Assembly: GCA_019843655.1 (NCBI GenBank)
Contig: JACDQD010000004.1
Coordinates: 6,262,001 to 6,326,000 of the forward strand
Length of the DNA stretch: 64,000 bases
Source: Lethocerus indicus
Lineage: Eukaryota; Arthropoda; Insecta; Hemiptera; Belostomatidae
Direction of reading: 5' to 3'
The position numbers were made by a program, and so were the translations under genes. The notes beneath the pieces were generated by a model. The model worked only from the letters and a program-made list of their open reading frames with translations, was not told the DNA's origin and ran no database searches. Numbering within the stretch: position 1 is the stretch's first letter; the number at the start of each line of letters is the position of its first letter. This document shows, in pieces, positions 54,274 to 64,000 of this stretch.

Positions 54274-57177
54274 AGCAGATGAAAGACTTTTCACGTAGAT
54301 CAAATAGGAATACAATATCAAAATAATGTGTACAAATAATATCTGTTAGAACTAATAAACCAGGTTTAATTGGATTCGACTGAAACAAAATCCTAGTTCT
54401 AATTACGATTACCCATTTCAGAAATTTGATAGTCGATTAAAATTAAGCCCTATCAATAAAGCCATAATAAGGGATATAATACAGTACGTATGGAAATTGA
54501 AATTATTCTGTCTGCATTGTACTAAATCAAATTACATGATTTACTAATCGAAAACAAATAAAGCATGTTTGCTAACTAAAATACAATTGATCATTCTCAG
54601 CAAGTCCATTGGAAAACTCGTATAATGTACATGTATACGAATGTACAACATGGAAAATACAGACTTTGCAATCAAGCCTTAGGCTCAGTCATTGCTTTAG
54701 CCGACTTCCTCCGGGGCAAGTGGTCGCGGGCCGTTTTCTTATTTCCTGCAGGGCCTCTGGCACATGATTCCTGCTCATTTATGAAACGTTATCCTGTGAA
54801 ACGCCGCGTTACAGATTAAAAAAAATATTCTATTTTTTACACAGTTCGGTCACCTGAGTTCCCTGGAACGGCCCAACTACAGGTTGGCCGGTTCGACTTA
54901 TTACAACAAACGTAAATCCAAATTATATTCTGGCGACGACGCCGACAACGCCAAAATCAGAGGCGGGGGAGGAAATGGATTGCAAAGGGAGTGGAGTCTG
55001 ACTTGTGGCATTGTCGGGGCTACGGAATACAGAGCGAAGAAAGCTCCGCAGAGAGTAAGTAACCCACTAAGCGCCGCCCCCCGACCGCCAGCCAGCATCT
55101 TACTACACGCCTTTTTCACTTCTGCATCAACACCACCATTCAGCCACGTCTAGCCGGAAGAATGAAAATTCTTCCGAGAAAGTTTTATTTCACGCTTGCT
55201 CTTTATGGGACGTACGCAATAGGGCGTCCTATCCGCCTTTAGGAACGAGAAACGGCAGCCGGTAGACTTACGTATTCAAATTGGGATACGCAAGAACGAC
55301 GTCTGGTACCCGAGATAAATTCGCTGTCTCTCCCGCAAATTTCTTCTGACTGCATCTTACTCATTAAATCCTTTGTTTATTAACTAACGAAAAATTCATT
55401 ATCGACACAAACACTCCTCGGATATTAAACTAAAAACAGTAATGTAACACATTAAAATGAGAATTAATTATATTTTAATTTATGTTCATAATATTTATTA
55501 CTATATTGAGACAGTGAATACTATTGACAGAAAGTGAATACTAAGTGTCAATTATTAAAAATTGATAATTGTAATTTTTAAGAACGTCGTAATTAATGAC
55601 AGCACTTGAATATGCATCTCTCGTTCTTATTCTAACGGATTATCACGGGACCTCAACAATGAGTTCTGTTCAGAAAATTATCGCAGGATAGGTAAAGTGC
55701 TTAATAGTATATTCTACTTACTTCACAATAGGGAAGGAAGCCAAAAATACTTCCAACTTCGGACTTGGGAGATAATAAAGAGGCTACATTCGTTAAGTCG
55801 GATTTAAGAAACTTTACTCAGGAAAGTTTTAAGGTCACGGACTTCGCAGGGTACAACTCATGGGTCGTAATTTCACTGCGAAATAAGAGCATATACTTTT
55901 GGTTTGTAATTATCGGGAATTCTCCGCCAAGAGTTTCTCTGAATTGTTTTCCATTTTTTTTTTGGTCGAATTTTCGAAAGTGACCAAACTGGTATTTAAA
56001 CGGAAAAGACGAGAATACTTAAAATTGTCAAAAATGAAAGGGGTGAACGAACATAGACACGATGTCAGGATTATAACGGTTGAAGAAATCAACGCTTTAG
56101 AGGGAGAATTAAATTCAGCAACGATTTTAGTAATGTTAAGAACGACACAAAACAGACGTTAAATATATGGATCACTGAATTGCGACTTAAATTCTTTTTT
56201 TAATCCATTCTACTTTAACTTTTTTCCTCCGAAATCACGATGGACAGTTTTGTAATTAGCGCATGTTAAAAACTTTTGAATATCTTTCGAAAACAGAGAA
56301 GAATAGAAACATTCCCTAAAGACAGATATTAAAACTATTCAATCGAAAAGATGACTCAATATTTTCTCTTGGAATTATTTTGCCTCTTTTTTCTAATCTG
56401 GTAACAATAATAAAATACTTAAATGATTACGCGTAGCACAATTTTAATTTTATGTTTCAAGTAACTGGAAACTGTCAAATTTGCATTAATTGTAATTAAA
56501 TATTGACACCGAGAATTAGATAGTACATAACTTAGTTACACGCATAGATGTGAGCATCTCATTCAGATATAAGGAAGGGTGTAAAGCGACGCCACCAGGA
56601 GATAGCCTTGAAATAAGCAATACATCAGCGGATCCCCAACGCGATTTTCTCGATTGGTACACGTTTTATCATTTAATTCGACACAATGCCCTAGGTCACT
56701 GATGGACACAAAAAAATACTACCATTTCAATCGGGGATTCATATCTGTACAACCGCATCGGAAGAAACGGTCAAATCTAATCGCTTCCTGGGCCTGTCGT
56801 TCCACTCGGTAATGATTTTACATCCGAACGGGGTCAGAGGAATTCCACGTTGCGAAATTCAATTAAGAAGAATTTATCTCCAGGTCAACTCGTTTCCGGG
56901 AGGGACGAAAGACAGACTAAAATATGACGGACACGGCCAAAAGATGTCAAATCAGAGACGCTGTTGAGTATGTATTATTGGAATGACTCGCGTGTCATGG
57001 AAGGAAATGCTTTCAGCGTCATTCCAGCAATTTTATGAAATAACCAACTATAGATTCGACTACGAATTTTAGATTTTCCAGTTATATAGGGGTAGAAAGA
57101 AGGTATTCTTTCGCAGTACCGAAGGAACGCGATTATAAGGGACGAGTATAGGGAGAATAATATCTTAAAAGGTTTAC
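54271..57177. other. Non-coding block adjoining exon 1
   Basis: The part of the inferred intron nearest the donor. Frames at 55,765-56,162 (+) are lysine-rich but unrecognised. No minus-strand exon is seen. Confidence 0.5.
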
Positions 57178-57319
57178 CTGCTTTGTTAATAACTGTAGTG
57201 TTGTGGTTGAGTACAAACTTGGGTTCGATTTTGACCGGTTGGGCAACTGGGATAGGAGCTGGATTCGTCATCGTGGTGACTGTCGCTGCGGGCATCATGA
57301 GGGTCGACATGGTAAGCAT
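57178..57319 (-). CDS. First coding exon of an unidentified, probably nuclear regulatory protein
   Basis: The minus strand opens with ATG at 57319 (A at -3). A second good start, ACCATG, lies at 57310. An in-frame TAA lies upstream near 57,345, so the start is inside the exon. The coding part is 142 nt, 47 codons plus one base, and ends GCAG|GTAAAC, a good donor giving a phase-1 junction. The peptide is rich in Met, Thr, Pro and Ala at first (STLMMPAATVTTMTNPAPIP), then reads PVAQPVKIEPKFVLNHNTTV. VKIE fits the SUMO consensus (hydrophobic-K-x-E), common in transcription factors; that link is inference. No domain is present and I do not recognise the family. The exon sits below a CpG-rich leader and an Inr/DPE promoter on the same strand. 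The next exon is not visible and presumably lies left of position 1. It could still be a chance ORF, but the start, donor, promoter and leader all agree. Confidence 0.5.
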
Positions 57320-57436
57320 GATCACTTGACAACCCCCGTTTGTGCGAAAATATTACTCGCCCGAATGTAAAAAAAAAACTCGGAAACTCAAAAAAAAACT
57401 ACAACAAAAAAGTATCCTTTCTCTTCTTCTCTTCCT

Positions 57437-57459
57437 TTACTGGAGCATCACACGATCAT
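57437..57459 (-). other. Two overlapping three-codon uORFs
   Basis: On the minus strand the leader reads ATG ATC GTG TGA (57459-57448), and the A of that stop begins ATG CTC CAG TAA (57448-57437). The predicted peptides are MIV and MLQ. The stop-start overlap TGATG means a ribosome finishing the first could reinitiate at once on the second. They end 117 nt before the main start. Short uORFs like these usually lower main-ORF translation; that effect here is inference. Confidence 0.4.
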
Positions 57460-57710
57460 CACAAACGGCTTCTGTTTCCTCCGGACGAATAGAAACCGCG
57501 ATCGAAGGGATGCCGGGGGATCGGACCGAATAGCCGCGGTGTACGGTGACTCTCCCCCCGGGGTCGGGTCCGCAAATCTGAGACTCGAGAAGAAGGGGTT
57601 TGAGCACCTTGCGGAGGGAGTGCGTGCGAGAATGAGAGACAGATAGAGAGAGAGAGTGTGTGGGTACGTGTCTGTGTCCGTGTGTGTGTCTGTGTGGGTG
57701 GGTGAGTGTG

Positions 57711-57711
57711 T

Positions 57712-57764
<53 letters not shown>
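57711..57764. repeat. (GT)n microsatellite
   Basis: A nearly uninterrupted GT array of about 54 bp. It is flanked by further GT-rich sequence from about 57,655 to 57,800. If the leader prediction is right, this is a (CA)n stretch in the 5' untranslated RNA of the gene. Confidence 0.95.
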
Positions 57765-57767
<3 letters not shown>

Positions 57768-57816
57768 GACTGTAATGTGTGTGTTGTGTGTGTGTTCGCC
57801 GGGCGGAAGTGCGACA

Positions 57817-57851
57817 CGAACTGAACCGTCGGGTTAGTTGAAGTGGACTGA
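57817..57851 (-). promoter_or_regulatory. TATA-less core promoter: Inr plus DPE
   Basis: The minus strand reads TCAGTC at 57851-57846, a perfect match to the arthropod initiator TCAKTY with A+1 at 57849. Counting from that A, +28 to +32 (57822-57818) is AGTTC, which matches the DPE consensus RGWYV at the required spacing. Positions +18 to +27 (CCGACGGTTC) resemble the MTE in part. No TATA box is seen about 30 bp upstream, where the DNA is GC-rich. Inr+DPE promoters without TATA are typical of developmental genes in flies. Confidence 0.45.
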
Positions 57852-57942
57852 GCGGGCCGCCGGTGGAGGGGGCCGGGGCTGGCGCTGGCCGGCCCCCCCA
57901 CTCCGGCCCCCGCCCGAAACCCCACGACCGAACCCGAACCCA

Positions 57943-58066
57943 TTCATCCCTCCTCACTCCCTCCCACTTCCAAACCCCCTCTCACTCTCATTCTTCTCCC
58001 TCCCACTCAAATCGGCTCACTCTCTCCTATACTCTTTCTCCCTCCCACCTTCCTTTCTCTCCTACT
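57943..58066 (-). promoter_or_regulatory. GA-rich proximal promoter tract with GAGAG sites
   Basis: The + strand is an almost pure pyrimidine tract, so the minus (gene) strand is GA-rich just upstream of the predicted start site. CTCTC on the + strand, which is GAGAG on the gene strand, occurs at 57979, 58020 and 58057. In insects such sites bind GAGA factor and keep promoters nucleosome-free. The tract could also simply be low-complexity sequence. Confidence 0.35.
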
Positions 58067-59786
58067 GAAAATCCTAGTTCCAGTTTAGAACTTTTGACCG
58101 TTTGCACCGAATGTTTACACCGGCGTCGACAAGAGTTATATATGTAAAATTGAACGACATGACTGACATTTAAAATACGAATATTACATTCGAGTTCGCT
58201 TATCCGATTAAACAAAGGCGTTTATTCGGTTGTAAGATCCGGTTAAATTAATTATTATTTACAACCGATAGATATTTAACTGTCAAATCAATATTTCTAC
58301 TCGCTGCGGGCGATATTTTTGTTGATAATTTTTCCACTCCTTATACACTTTATTCATGCAGATGCCTTAATAGGAAATTATTCTTGATTTCATGATCTTT
58401 GATTTTTTTAAATTAATTCAGGAGACGCACAAAATATTATTAATGCTCAGATATGGAATAATACAGAGATATAAACAAATAACTATTGCTCTACGTAGAA
58501 TTTACAGGTTGTAAAATATCCTAGATAGATATTAAATGAGAGGGTAATATTTAAGTATTACGATAATATTTAATCGTAATTTACGAGAATATTTCTAAAC
58601 ACACGATTTGATTAAATATAGTATAGTTAGAATGTACCGCTTTACACGAAGAATTCACGGTTTACATTTCATGGATAACAGGACGCTCTTTATTATTTAT
58701 AATATTCATTTCATTCTGTCTGGTTTAAATATTAAATAGCAATCATACAAGTATGCGTTTTATATAATTGTCGGACAATTATATCGAACGTTTCGATATA
58801 AATAATCGGGAATATTCGTTAGTATAAATTTCTGGTTAGTCTGGGATTTTGATATATATATCCTGGGGGGAAAATTATAGTAGTGGAGGGGGGTGGGTGA
58901 GTTGATGAGGTTGAGTTAAGGGGGATGTCTCATGACGTCTGTCTGTCAAGCGGCACGTGGCTGTCACCCACAACACTCCCTCTCTCTGAGACCTCCCCCA
59001 CTCTCTTTATCTCCCTCGCGCCCTGTTTAACTCTCTGACTTTCTCTCGCTTTCGGCGTCTTAATGCTGTTGCGCCACTCTTCTCCTGCGCCGATCGCGAC
59101 ACAGTTGGATTTTGACACTTTGTCACGAGCACTGTAATTTGTTAGGGAACGGTCACGGGCCGACGGGGGTTCAGAAGCGCGAATCGTCTGATCGATGGGC
59201 CCGTCAGCCGGAATTGATCTTCCCGGGGCAATAATTAGGGATAATCATTTCTCATCATCACTCCCCACAGAATTTTATTAAAGATACGGCCGAAGCGAGT
59301 GTAAAGCTGATGGGCGCAGAGCACTCTAGTTTCTCCAACGAAGAAAGGATGAAATGGAATGAGGGGATGAAAAAGGACCAGAGGATTAGCGGACAGGAAT
59401 GTGCAGAACTTTCTTTTCCGGACCCCCAATCCGGATCCCAACCGGGGTTTTTAGACTATTGAAAACGTTTAAAACGCTCAAATTTCCGATTCGATATGCA
59501 AATGTATTTTGTCAGGCAAACTGAGATGATGTGCTGACAAAAAAGCTATTGATCCAATAAGTAAATAATAAAAATGGCCCCTCCCCGTTTTCATCCGCAT
59601 TTGGAATAATTATAAAATATTTTTTCTGCCCTAAAATATGTTCAGGAGATCCTCTCCTATTAATATATACGCGGAGACAATTTTTTTAAAATTATCCTTA
59701 GATCTGAATTATACAAGACTTTTTTTACTAGTTACAAATACTGAAGGCAGAATATTTATTTCCGACTAGAAGCGAACTGGAATCGG
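58067..59786. other. Upstream non-coding block
   Basis: AT-rich DNA upstream of the predicted promoter. It includes a near-perfect palindrome ATAATTGTCGGACAATTAT at about 58,763-58,782 and a second one (TATCGAACGTTTCGATA) just after it. No gene is seen. Confidence 0.55.
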
Positions 59787-59844
59787 GGTAGTCGAACCAA
59801 CGACCTAATCTCTAACTGTAGAGGCGATTTTACCGTCCGAACTA
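59787..59844 (-). repeat. tRNA-like sequence, probable SINE head
   Basis: On the minus strand an A-box-like TAGTTCGGACGG (59844-59833) is followed by a B-box match GGTTCGACTACC (59798-59787). Between them is an anticodon-arm-like CTCT/AGAG stem. The acceptor stem is not evident, so a tRNA-derived SINE or pseudogene is favoured. The body would run left toward T-rich and A-rich DNA near 59,680-59,730. Confidence 0.5.
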
Positions 59845-60660
59845 TGCGTGGAACGTCCAACCTTCAATGGCGGAAGAATAAGAAATCGTTATTTCTTATA
59901 ACCATAAATTAATAATTATGTAATCGGTGTGGGGGAAAAATTTCGGTGGCAACGATTTTCAGGCCGGGCAGCAATCGGTCGCGTCCAGTGAACTATTTCA
60001 TCCCGTGTTGAAAATGACCGGAGGAATGAATATACTCCAGTATACTGTTAATTAGTATTATTGGGCAACTTGTGAAGTCTAAAGGGAGAGCGAAAGAGAG
60101 GGACGACAGAGAGAGTGAGAGAGATAGAGGGACGGTTCGGTGCCATTTGACTGTTTGCTTACAGTTTACTTCAAGCGTTTCAACTTGGTCCCCTTTTAGT
60201 GGGGCCCTAACCGATGGACGCCAATTAACCGAAATGTCCCTTTGCGAACTCTCCCGACTCTGGTTTCCGATTCTTGACAAATTGTAATGCGCATTCTAAA
60301 TTTAATTTGCATTTTTTAGCGCTGCTCAACTGATCCCAGGGTTCCTGAAACATCGGTGTAAGGCGCGATTCTGGATATTTACTCAAATCCACTTTTCCTC
60401 CTTTATATCTTGAACATAGTCGCTCAGTAATTACACTGAACAATTGGTATTTTATCCTTTTCCATATGAATGAATCTTATTATATCTAATTACGAATATA
60501 TTAAATTATTTTAACGTCGCAAGTGTTTATTCGAGGGAATTCTAAAGTTGGCGATTGTAACTACGTTACAATGTACCTGTTTCTGTCGTCACCGTTCATC
60601 CGTCTAAATGTTTGAGCGTAGCCAATTTTGATAGATAGACCCGCGTGACGAGGCGGCGCG
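59845..60660. other. Non-coding block
   Basis: No gene is seen. A GA-rich stretch lies at 60,086-60,130. Overlapping frames on both strands across 59,993-60,443 are unrecognised. Confidence 0.55.
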
Positions 60661-60735
60661 TTACACTCGCGCTAATTAATTACCCATATTAATCAATAAT
60701 TAATTTATAATCAATTAACAATCAATTAATTGGGT
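60661..60735. promoter_or_regulatory. Homeodomain-site cluster, candidate enhancer
   Basis: About 60 bp are packed with TAAT/ATTA cores. They include TAATTAATTA (60673-60682) and ATTAATCA, whose complement TGATTAAT fits the Pbx/Exd-Hox composite TGATNNAT. AATCAATTAA occurs twice, at 60709 and 60720, 11 bp apart, about one helical turn. It lies about 2.8 kb upstream of the predicted start site. AT-rich DNA makes some such matches expected. Confidence 0.4.
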
Positions 60736-62900
60736 GGGTTGAGACCCATCAATTTTCGTTACTGTCGAGGGCGGCCGGCTGATGGACTGGCCGTTGTCTG
60801 GGCCGGACTTGACCGGCTTCGTCCGGACAAATGCCCATTTTGGAATTTGCAGAGGAAACGATTAAACATTTCGTTCGCTCTGTACCGAATTACTGAATTT
60901 TTGATAAATTAAGATCACTTCTATAGTTTTGATGTAAAAAGTAAATTTAATAATTTAAATATTTTAAAATTATGATAAACCTAGACCTGTAAGAAGAGTC
61001 AAAGATATACTGTTAACCCAGCGAGTGGGGTTGAGTATAGAACTAATTTACGCCAAATATATTAGTTGTTTATATACTAAAGAATCTAGGCGAAAGCTGC
61101 ATTACTGAGGCTCTAATGCGGAAGCCCATGATAAACAATACATCAACGACAACGAGATTATACTGAATCAAATAATAGCAAAGTATCAAGCTTGATTTTA
61201 ACGCTAAACATCTTACTGCTGTAGAGATGAGCACACTAAGAAGCAAGCGAACCACCGTGAGATTTAGCAACCGGGAAACCCGAACTTTATGTAACGGCCA
61301 AGGAACGGCATAAAGGAAATGATCGGGTTAAAATTGGGAAAAAGGAGACTAATTCTGGTGGGCCATTTTGACCACGTTTATTGACAAGTCGCGGCAGCGT
61401 AGCCCCCCCCCCGCCATATGGGTTCGCCGCCTTACATAGTAAAAAATTATTGCCGTTTTTAAAACGAACCGAGCCCGTGCACTGCCTCGTAAATCCTTTA
61501 TTGTATTCATCCGATAGGGTTATTCGAAGGAAAGTTATCGCACCTCGGTCGTAGCGGCGATACGCCCGTCATTTCAATGGCGGTCGGAATAGGACAACAA
61601 ACTGGTCCAGTCAGATGATTTAGAATGTACAATTAAAATTTCTGAAGCAGTGATTAAACTGAAACGTCTGCGTAAATTAGAATGTTTCACAAATCTAAAT
61701 TCTAGTGCAACATCAATTGCTATTGTTGTTTCACAGCAAAAATTGGATACGGTATTTTGGTAATGGTCGCGTGTTAATTGGTAATTTTTGTTGGGTATAG
61801 CGGAGAAATCACTGAGCCGGAAACTGGGCGAGAGACTTGATTCCATGGCCCGAATTTCATTTTGTGCGGAGTGGACTTTTTTGACGCTTTAACGAATAGG
61901 AAAAACATATCCTCGAGTTTGAAAATTATATTAGGAATGTGGACTTGCGGTTGTGGGGAAGTGAATGAAACGTGTTGGCGGGGACAATGTTCTAAGCAGT
62001 CTGATGAATACGTAATGACTTTTGCGCTGGCCCGGGTCCCTCCCAGTCCCTTTTACACGTTTAGCCCCACTTGTCAGTTTTGACTCGCTCCGAATTTCAC
62101 TTTCTCTCTACAGTTGTGCGATTCAATTGTACATTTTGATTATTGTTAATACTAATTGTGTGTGTAGCAAGCGCCGGCTGAGGACAAGCAATATTCCCCT
62201 CCCACTTTTCTACATATCAGCAAATAAATTTTATAGTGTGAACATTGCGATAAGATTCTATCGCGTATAAGAAATATAACACCAAAATTTCGTAATTTCA
62301 TTACTATATCTCATTCTTCATTATTCTATCTTTGTATGTATGTATTATCTTAGGAAACGAGAATTAGAGCCGCTAGTACAAAGAGTTAAGTGAGACTTGT
62401 AAAGGATTTCAGGATATTTTTTCAGTCGAATTTCACAGACGACAATACATTTAGATTTATATAACAATTAATGAAGCATCAGACAGCTTCAACGACGGAT
62501 CCAACTATTTCGCAGTTGGTCGATAACCAATTGGGCTTGCCGAATATTCCTCATAGAATATTAAATAAGACAATTTATTTGTGCGCGAATGCGAACGCTA
62601 ACTATAACACCTCGCATTTGATTGTTATATTTAAAAAACGCACAAGTCTCATTGTTGGACAAGAATGGTCAGCGCAGTCACAGTTTTCCCGACTGTTCCG
62701 GTGTAATTAGGCCCTTCGCTGGCCATCAAATCACGTTTTCAACAATCAATTAACACTCCCGGTTTAATTATTAACACTCAACTCAACAATTTACTAAGGA
62801 AGACTGGATGTGGAGCCGCCGCTTACCGGTTTGATGTGGGCGGGATGGCCGGATATAATGAGTTCCGGGATAACGGAGTAATTGATTGAAAAGTGGAACG
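60736..62900. other. Upstream non-coding block
   Basis: No recognised gene. Short frames at 61,574-61,846 (-), 61,862-62,083 (+) and 62,471-62,710 (+) have no known domain. A C run lies near 61,404. Confidence 0.55.
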
Positions 62901-62904
62901 TCGG

Positions 62905-62976
62905 TGGTAATTAGATCCGCTCGGACGTCATCAGAAGGCTTTGCCACCGGGTGCAGCTCTCGGGTTCGATTCCCGG
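62905..62976 (+). repeat. tRNA-derived sequence (SINE head or tRNA pseudogene)
   Basis: The T arm is excellent: CGGG (62961-62964), loop TTCGATT, CCCG (62972-62975), with a perfect B box GGTTCGATTCC. A degenerate A box, TAGATCCGCTCGG, lies at 62912-62924. D and acceptor stems do not close properly, so a working tRNA is unlikely. Confidence 0.6.
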
Positions 62977-63094
62977 TAATTGAAGTCAATTACAAATTTG
63001 AATGTTTATGGGAAATTAATTCGGAGCGTAATAGCGCTTATAAATATCGGTCTAAAAATTCTTCTCGATGGGCTAGTGAAATTTCAACACCATA

Positions 63095-63114
63095 TTAATA
63101 ATAATAATAATAAT
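63095..63114. repeat. (TAA)n microsatellite
   Basis: About six TAA units, just before the inverted-repeat element. Confidence 0.9.
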
Positions 63115-63153
63115 CCGTTTAAATATACTAAACAAAGGCTTCCAAATAAAAAA

Positions 63154-63640
63154 TGGTTAAAATTAAGAATATGGGGCCCCCACTGATAGCCTAATAGGCG
63201 AGGTTATATATCGATATCTGTTTCATTCGATATCGTGACGTACGCTGTAGGCGACTGTTTTTATTATTATTATTTTGCTTATAGAAGCATGACGTCTTTT
63301 GTGGGTATGGAAAGATTGGGTCTGTATTTTTTCACGAGTTTGTCGCATGAGAGTCCGGAAAGAGTGATATGTATGAATCTTGGTGGATTGGTCGCGAGAG
63401 AGAGTGTGTGTGTCCTGAATGCGGAAACAATATGTCTCTCAGACCAGGTAATTTATTGGAATAAGCCGGTTGATATTAGTTAAAATACAAAATTGAACCT
63501 TTTGTACAATTACAGTTTCCAGGGCGACGTTTATAATAACAACGGTCGAAATAGATACGTCACGATATCGAAACAGATATCGATATATAACCTCGCCTAT
63601 TGGGTTATCAGTGGGGGCCCCCTATTCTGCATTTTGACCT
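63154..63640. mobile_element. Inverted-repeat element with CAGTG-type ends, probable MITE
   Basis: The core arms 63173-63243 and 63556-63622 are near-perfect inverted copies, apart from a 4-base insertion on the left and a few substitutions. Homology continues more weakly outward to 63154/63640 (GGTYAAAAT...AGAATA) and inward to about 63270/63532. The arms contain CAGTGGGGGCCCC, resembling hAT terminal sequences that start CAGTG, but they are embedded rather than terminal. The 312-bp core spacer has an 82-codon frame with no recognised domain. No clear target duplication is seen. Confidence 0.7.
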
Positions 63641-63896
63641 AAAAAATTGTGATTATAAAATGGTACCCGTTTCAATAATCCGGACTATTTTACGCGGTAC
63701 TCGAAAAATTCGTGATTCGAAATTTTTGTTTTTCATTTGTGACCATTTCCCACTGTACTCCATGGAAACCTGGGACCGTACCGTTGTTTGGGAGATTGTG
63801 GAGTCCGCGCGGTGTGCGTGACCTTCCGTTTGGAGAAAACCGGTTCGGTCTAATTAGCGTCTGGGCTAAAAACGGCCACGGTTATGCTGTGGTGCA
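63641..63896 (+). other. Non-coding or possible exon, unresolved
   Basis: A + frame runs from 63,712 through GTGCAG|GTGAGAG at 63,899/63,900, a fair splice donor. The peptide before it is unrecognised and no clear acceptor is seen upstream, so no exon is called. Confidence 0.25.
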
Positions 63897-63986
63897 GGTG
63901 AGAGTGAGAGGGAGAGAGATAGGAGTGAGGGGAACAGTGAGAGGGAGAGGGAGAGGGAGAGGGTGAGGAAGGGGGAGAGTGAGAGT
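63897..63986 (+). repeat. GA-rich minisatellite (GAGAGG units)
   Basis: Degenerate repeats of GTGAGAG and GAGAGG units run nearly to the end of the window. Confidence 0.85.
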
Positions 63987-64000
63987 GCCCCGGCCACATG

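Larger units (their letters stand above)
1..57177 (-). other. Inferred first intron, incomplete (no acceptor exon in window)
   Basis: The donor at 57,177/57,178 faces left and no convincing minus-strand coding exon follows down to position 1. Open frames here are short, mostly under 125 codons, overlap on both strands, and match no family I recognise. Two recursive-splice sites on the minus strand at 22,690/22,691 and 1,571/1,572 fit a single very long intron. First introns of this size are common in developmental regulators. A separate gene nested in this span is not excluded. Confidence 0.4.
57320..57849 (-). other. Candidate 5' untranslated leader of the minus-strand gene
   Basis: This lies between the predicted start site (57849) and the ATG (57319), about 530 nt. 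Read on the minus strand it is CpG-rich at its 5' end, then carries a (CA)n tract, a CT-rich stretch, and a GA-rich patch near 57,421-57,440. The only upstream ATGs I find are two tiny uORFs at 57,437-57,459. Longer frames crossing this stretch lack an ATG or are mostly His-Thr repeats from the (CA)n tract, so they are not proposed as proteins. Leader extent depends on the inferred start site. Confidence 0.4.

Noticed and set aside
54059..54388. 109-codon minus frame rich in Ile-Tyr
   Set aside because: It is a direct translation of the TA/GTAT microsatellite.
57437..57957. Two long minus frames of 168 and 169 codons over the promoter and leader
   Set aside because: They are His/Thr repeats from the (CA)n tract, start without a usable ATG and end in the tiny uORFs.
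1..64000. CRISPR array, bacterial operon, rRNA or phage genes
   Set aside because: No regularly spaced repeats, no ribosome-binding-site-led gene runs and no rRNA signatures are seen; the sequence is of eukaryotic type.

Overview
The window looks like nuclear DNA from an animal, most likely an arthropod. This rests on four things: there is no bacterial-style gene packing, microsatellites ((AG)n, (TA)n, (CA)n) are frequent, tRNA-derived repeat heads are present, and a TATA-less Inr+DPE promoter architecture is visible. CpG does not look strongly depleted by eye (not computed). The species cannot be named from the sequence.

Only one gene can be supported. It lies on the minus strand near the right end. 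A CpG-rich 5' region (about 57,320-57,849) leads into a short first coding exon (57,319-57,178). That exon ends in a good splice donor and carries a SUMO-type motif, which hints at a nuclear regulator. Upstream (58,066-57,943 on the minus strand) is a GA-rich tract with GAGAG sites. A TCAGTC initiator with a DPE match at exactly +28 to +32 places a candidate start site at 57,849. The leader carries a (CA)n tract and two overlapping three-codon uORFs.

The rest of the window, 57,177 down to 1, has no recognisable exon and reads as one very long, unfinished first intron. The most striking observation is two textbook recursive-splice (ratchet) sites on the same minus strand, at 22,690/22,691 and 1,571/1,572. 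Each is a pyrimidine tract plus CAG joined directly to GTGAGT or GTAAGT. This would split the intron into steps of about 34.5 kb and 21.1 kb, and continue past the window.

The remaining features are non-coding. There is a foldback/hairpin element of about 410 bp (14,223-14,635) and an inverted-repeat element of about 490 bp with CAGTG-type ends (63,154-63,640). There is a perfect 19-bp hairpin (34,118-34,165), three tRNA-like SINE heads, a homeodomain-site cluster (60,661-60,735), several strong G-quadruplex motifs and long dinucleotide arrays. Most open frames in the window are short, of unrecognised sequence, and overlap one another in several frames; they are treated as chance unless listed. 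No homology search was run.
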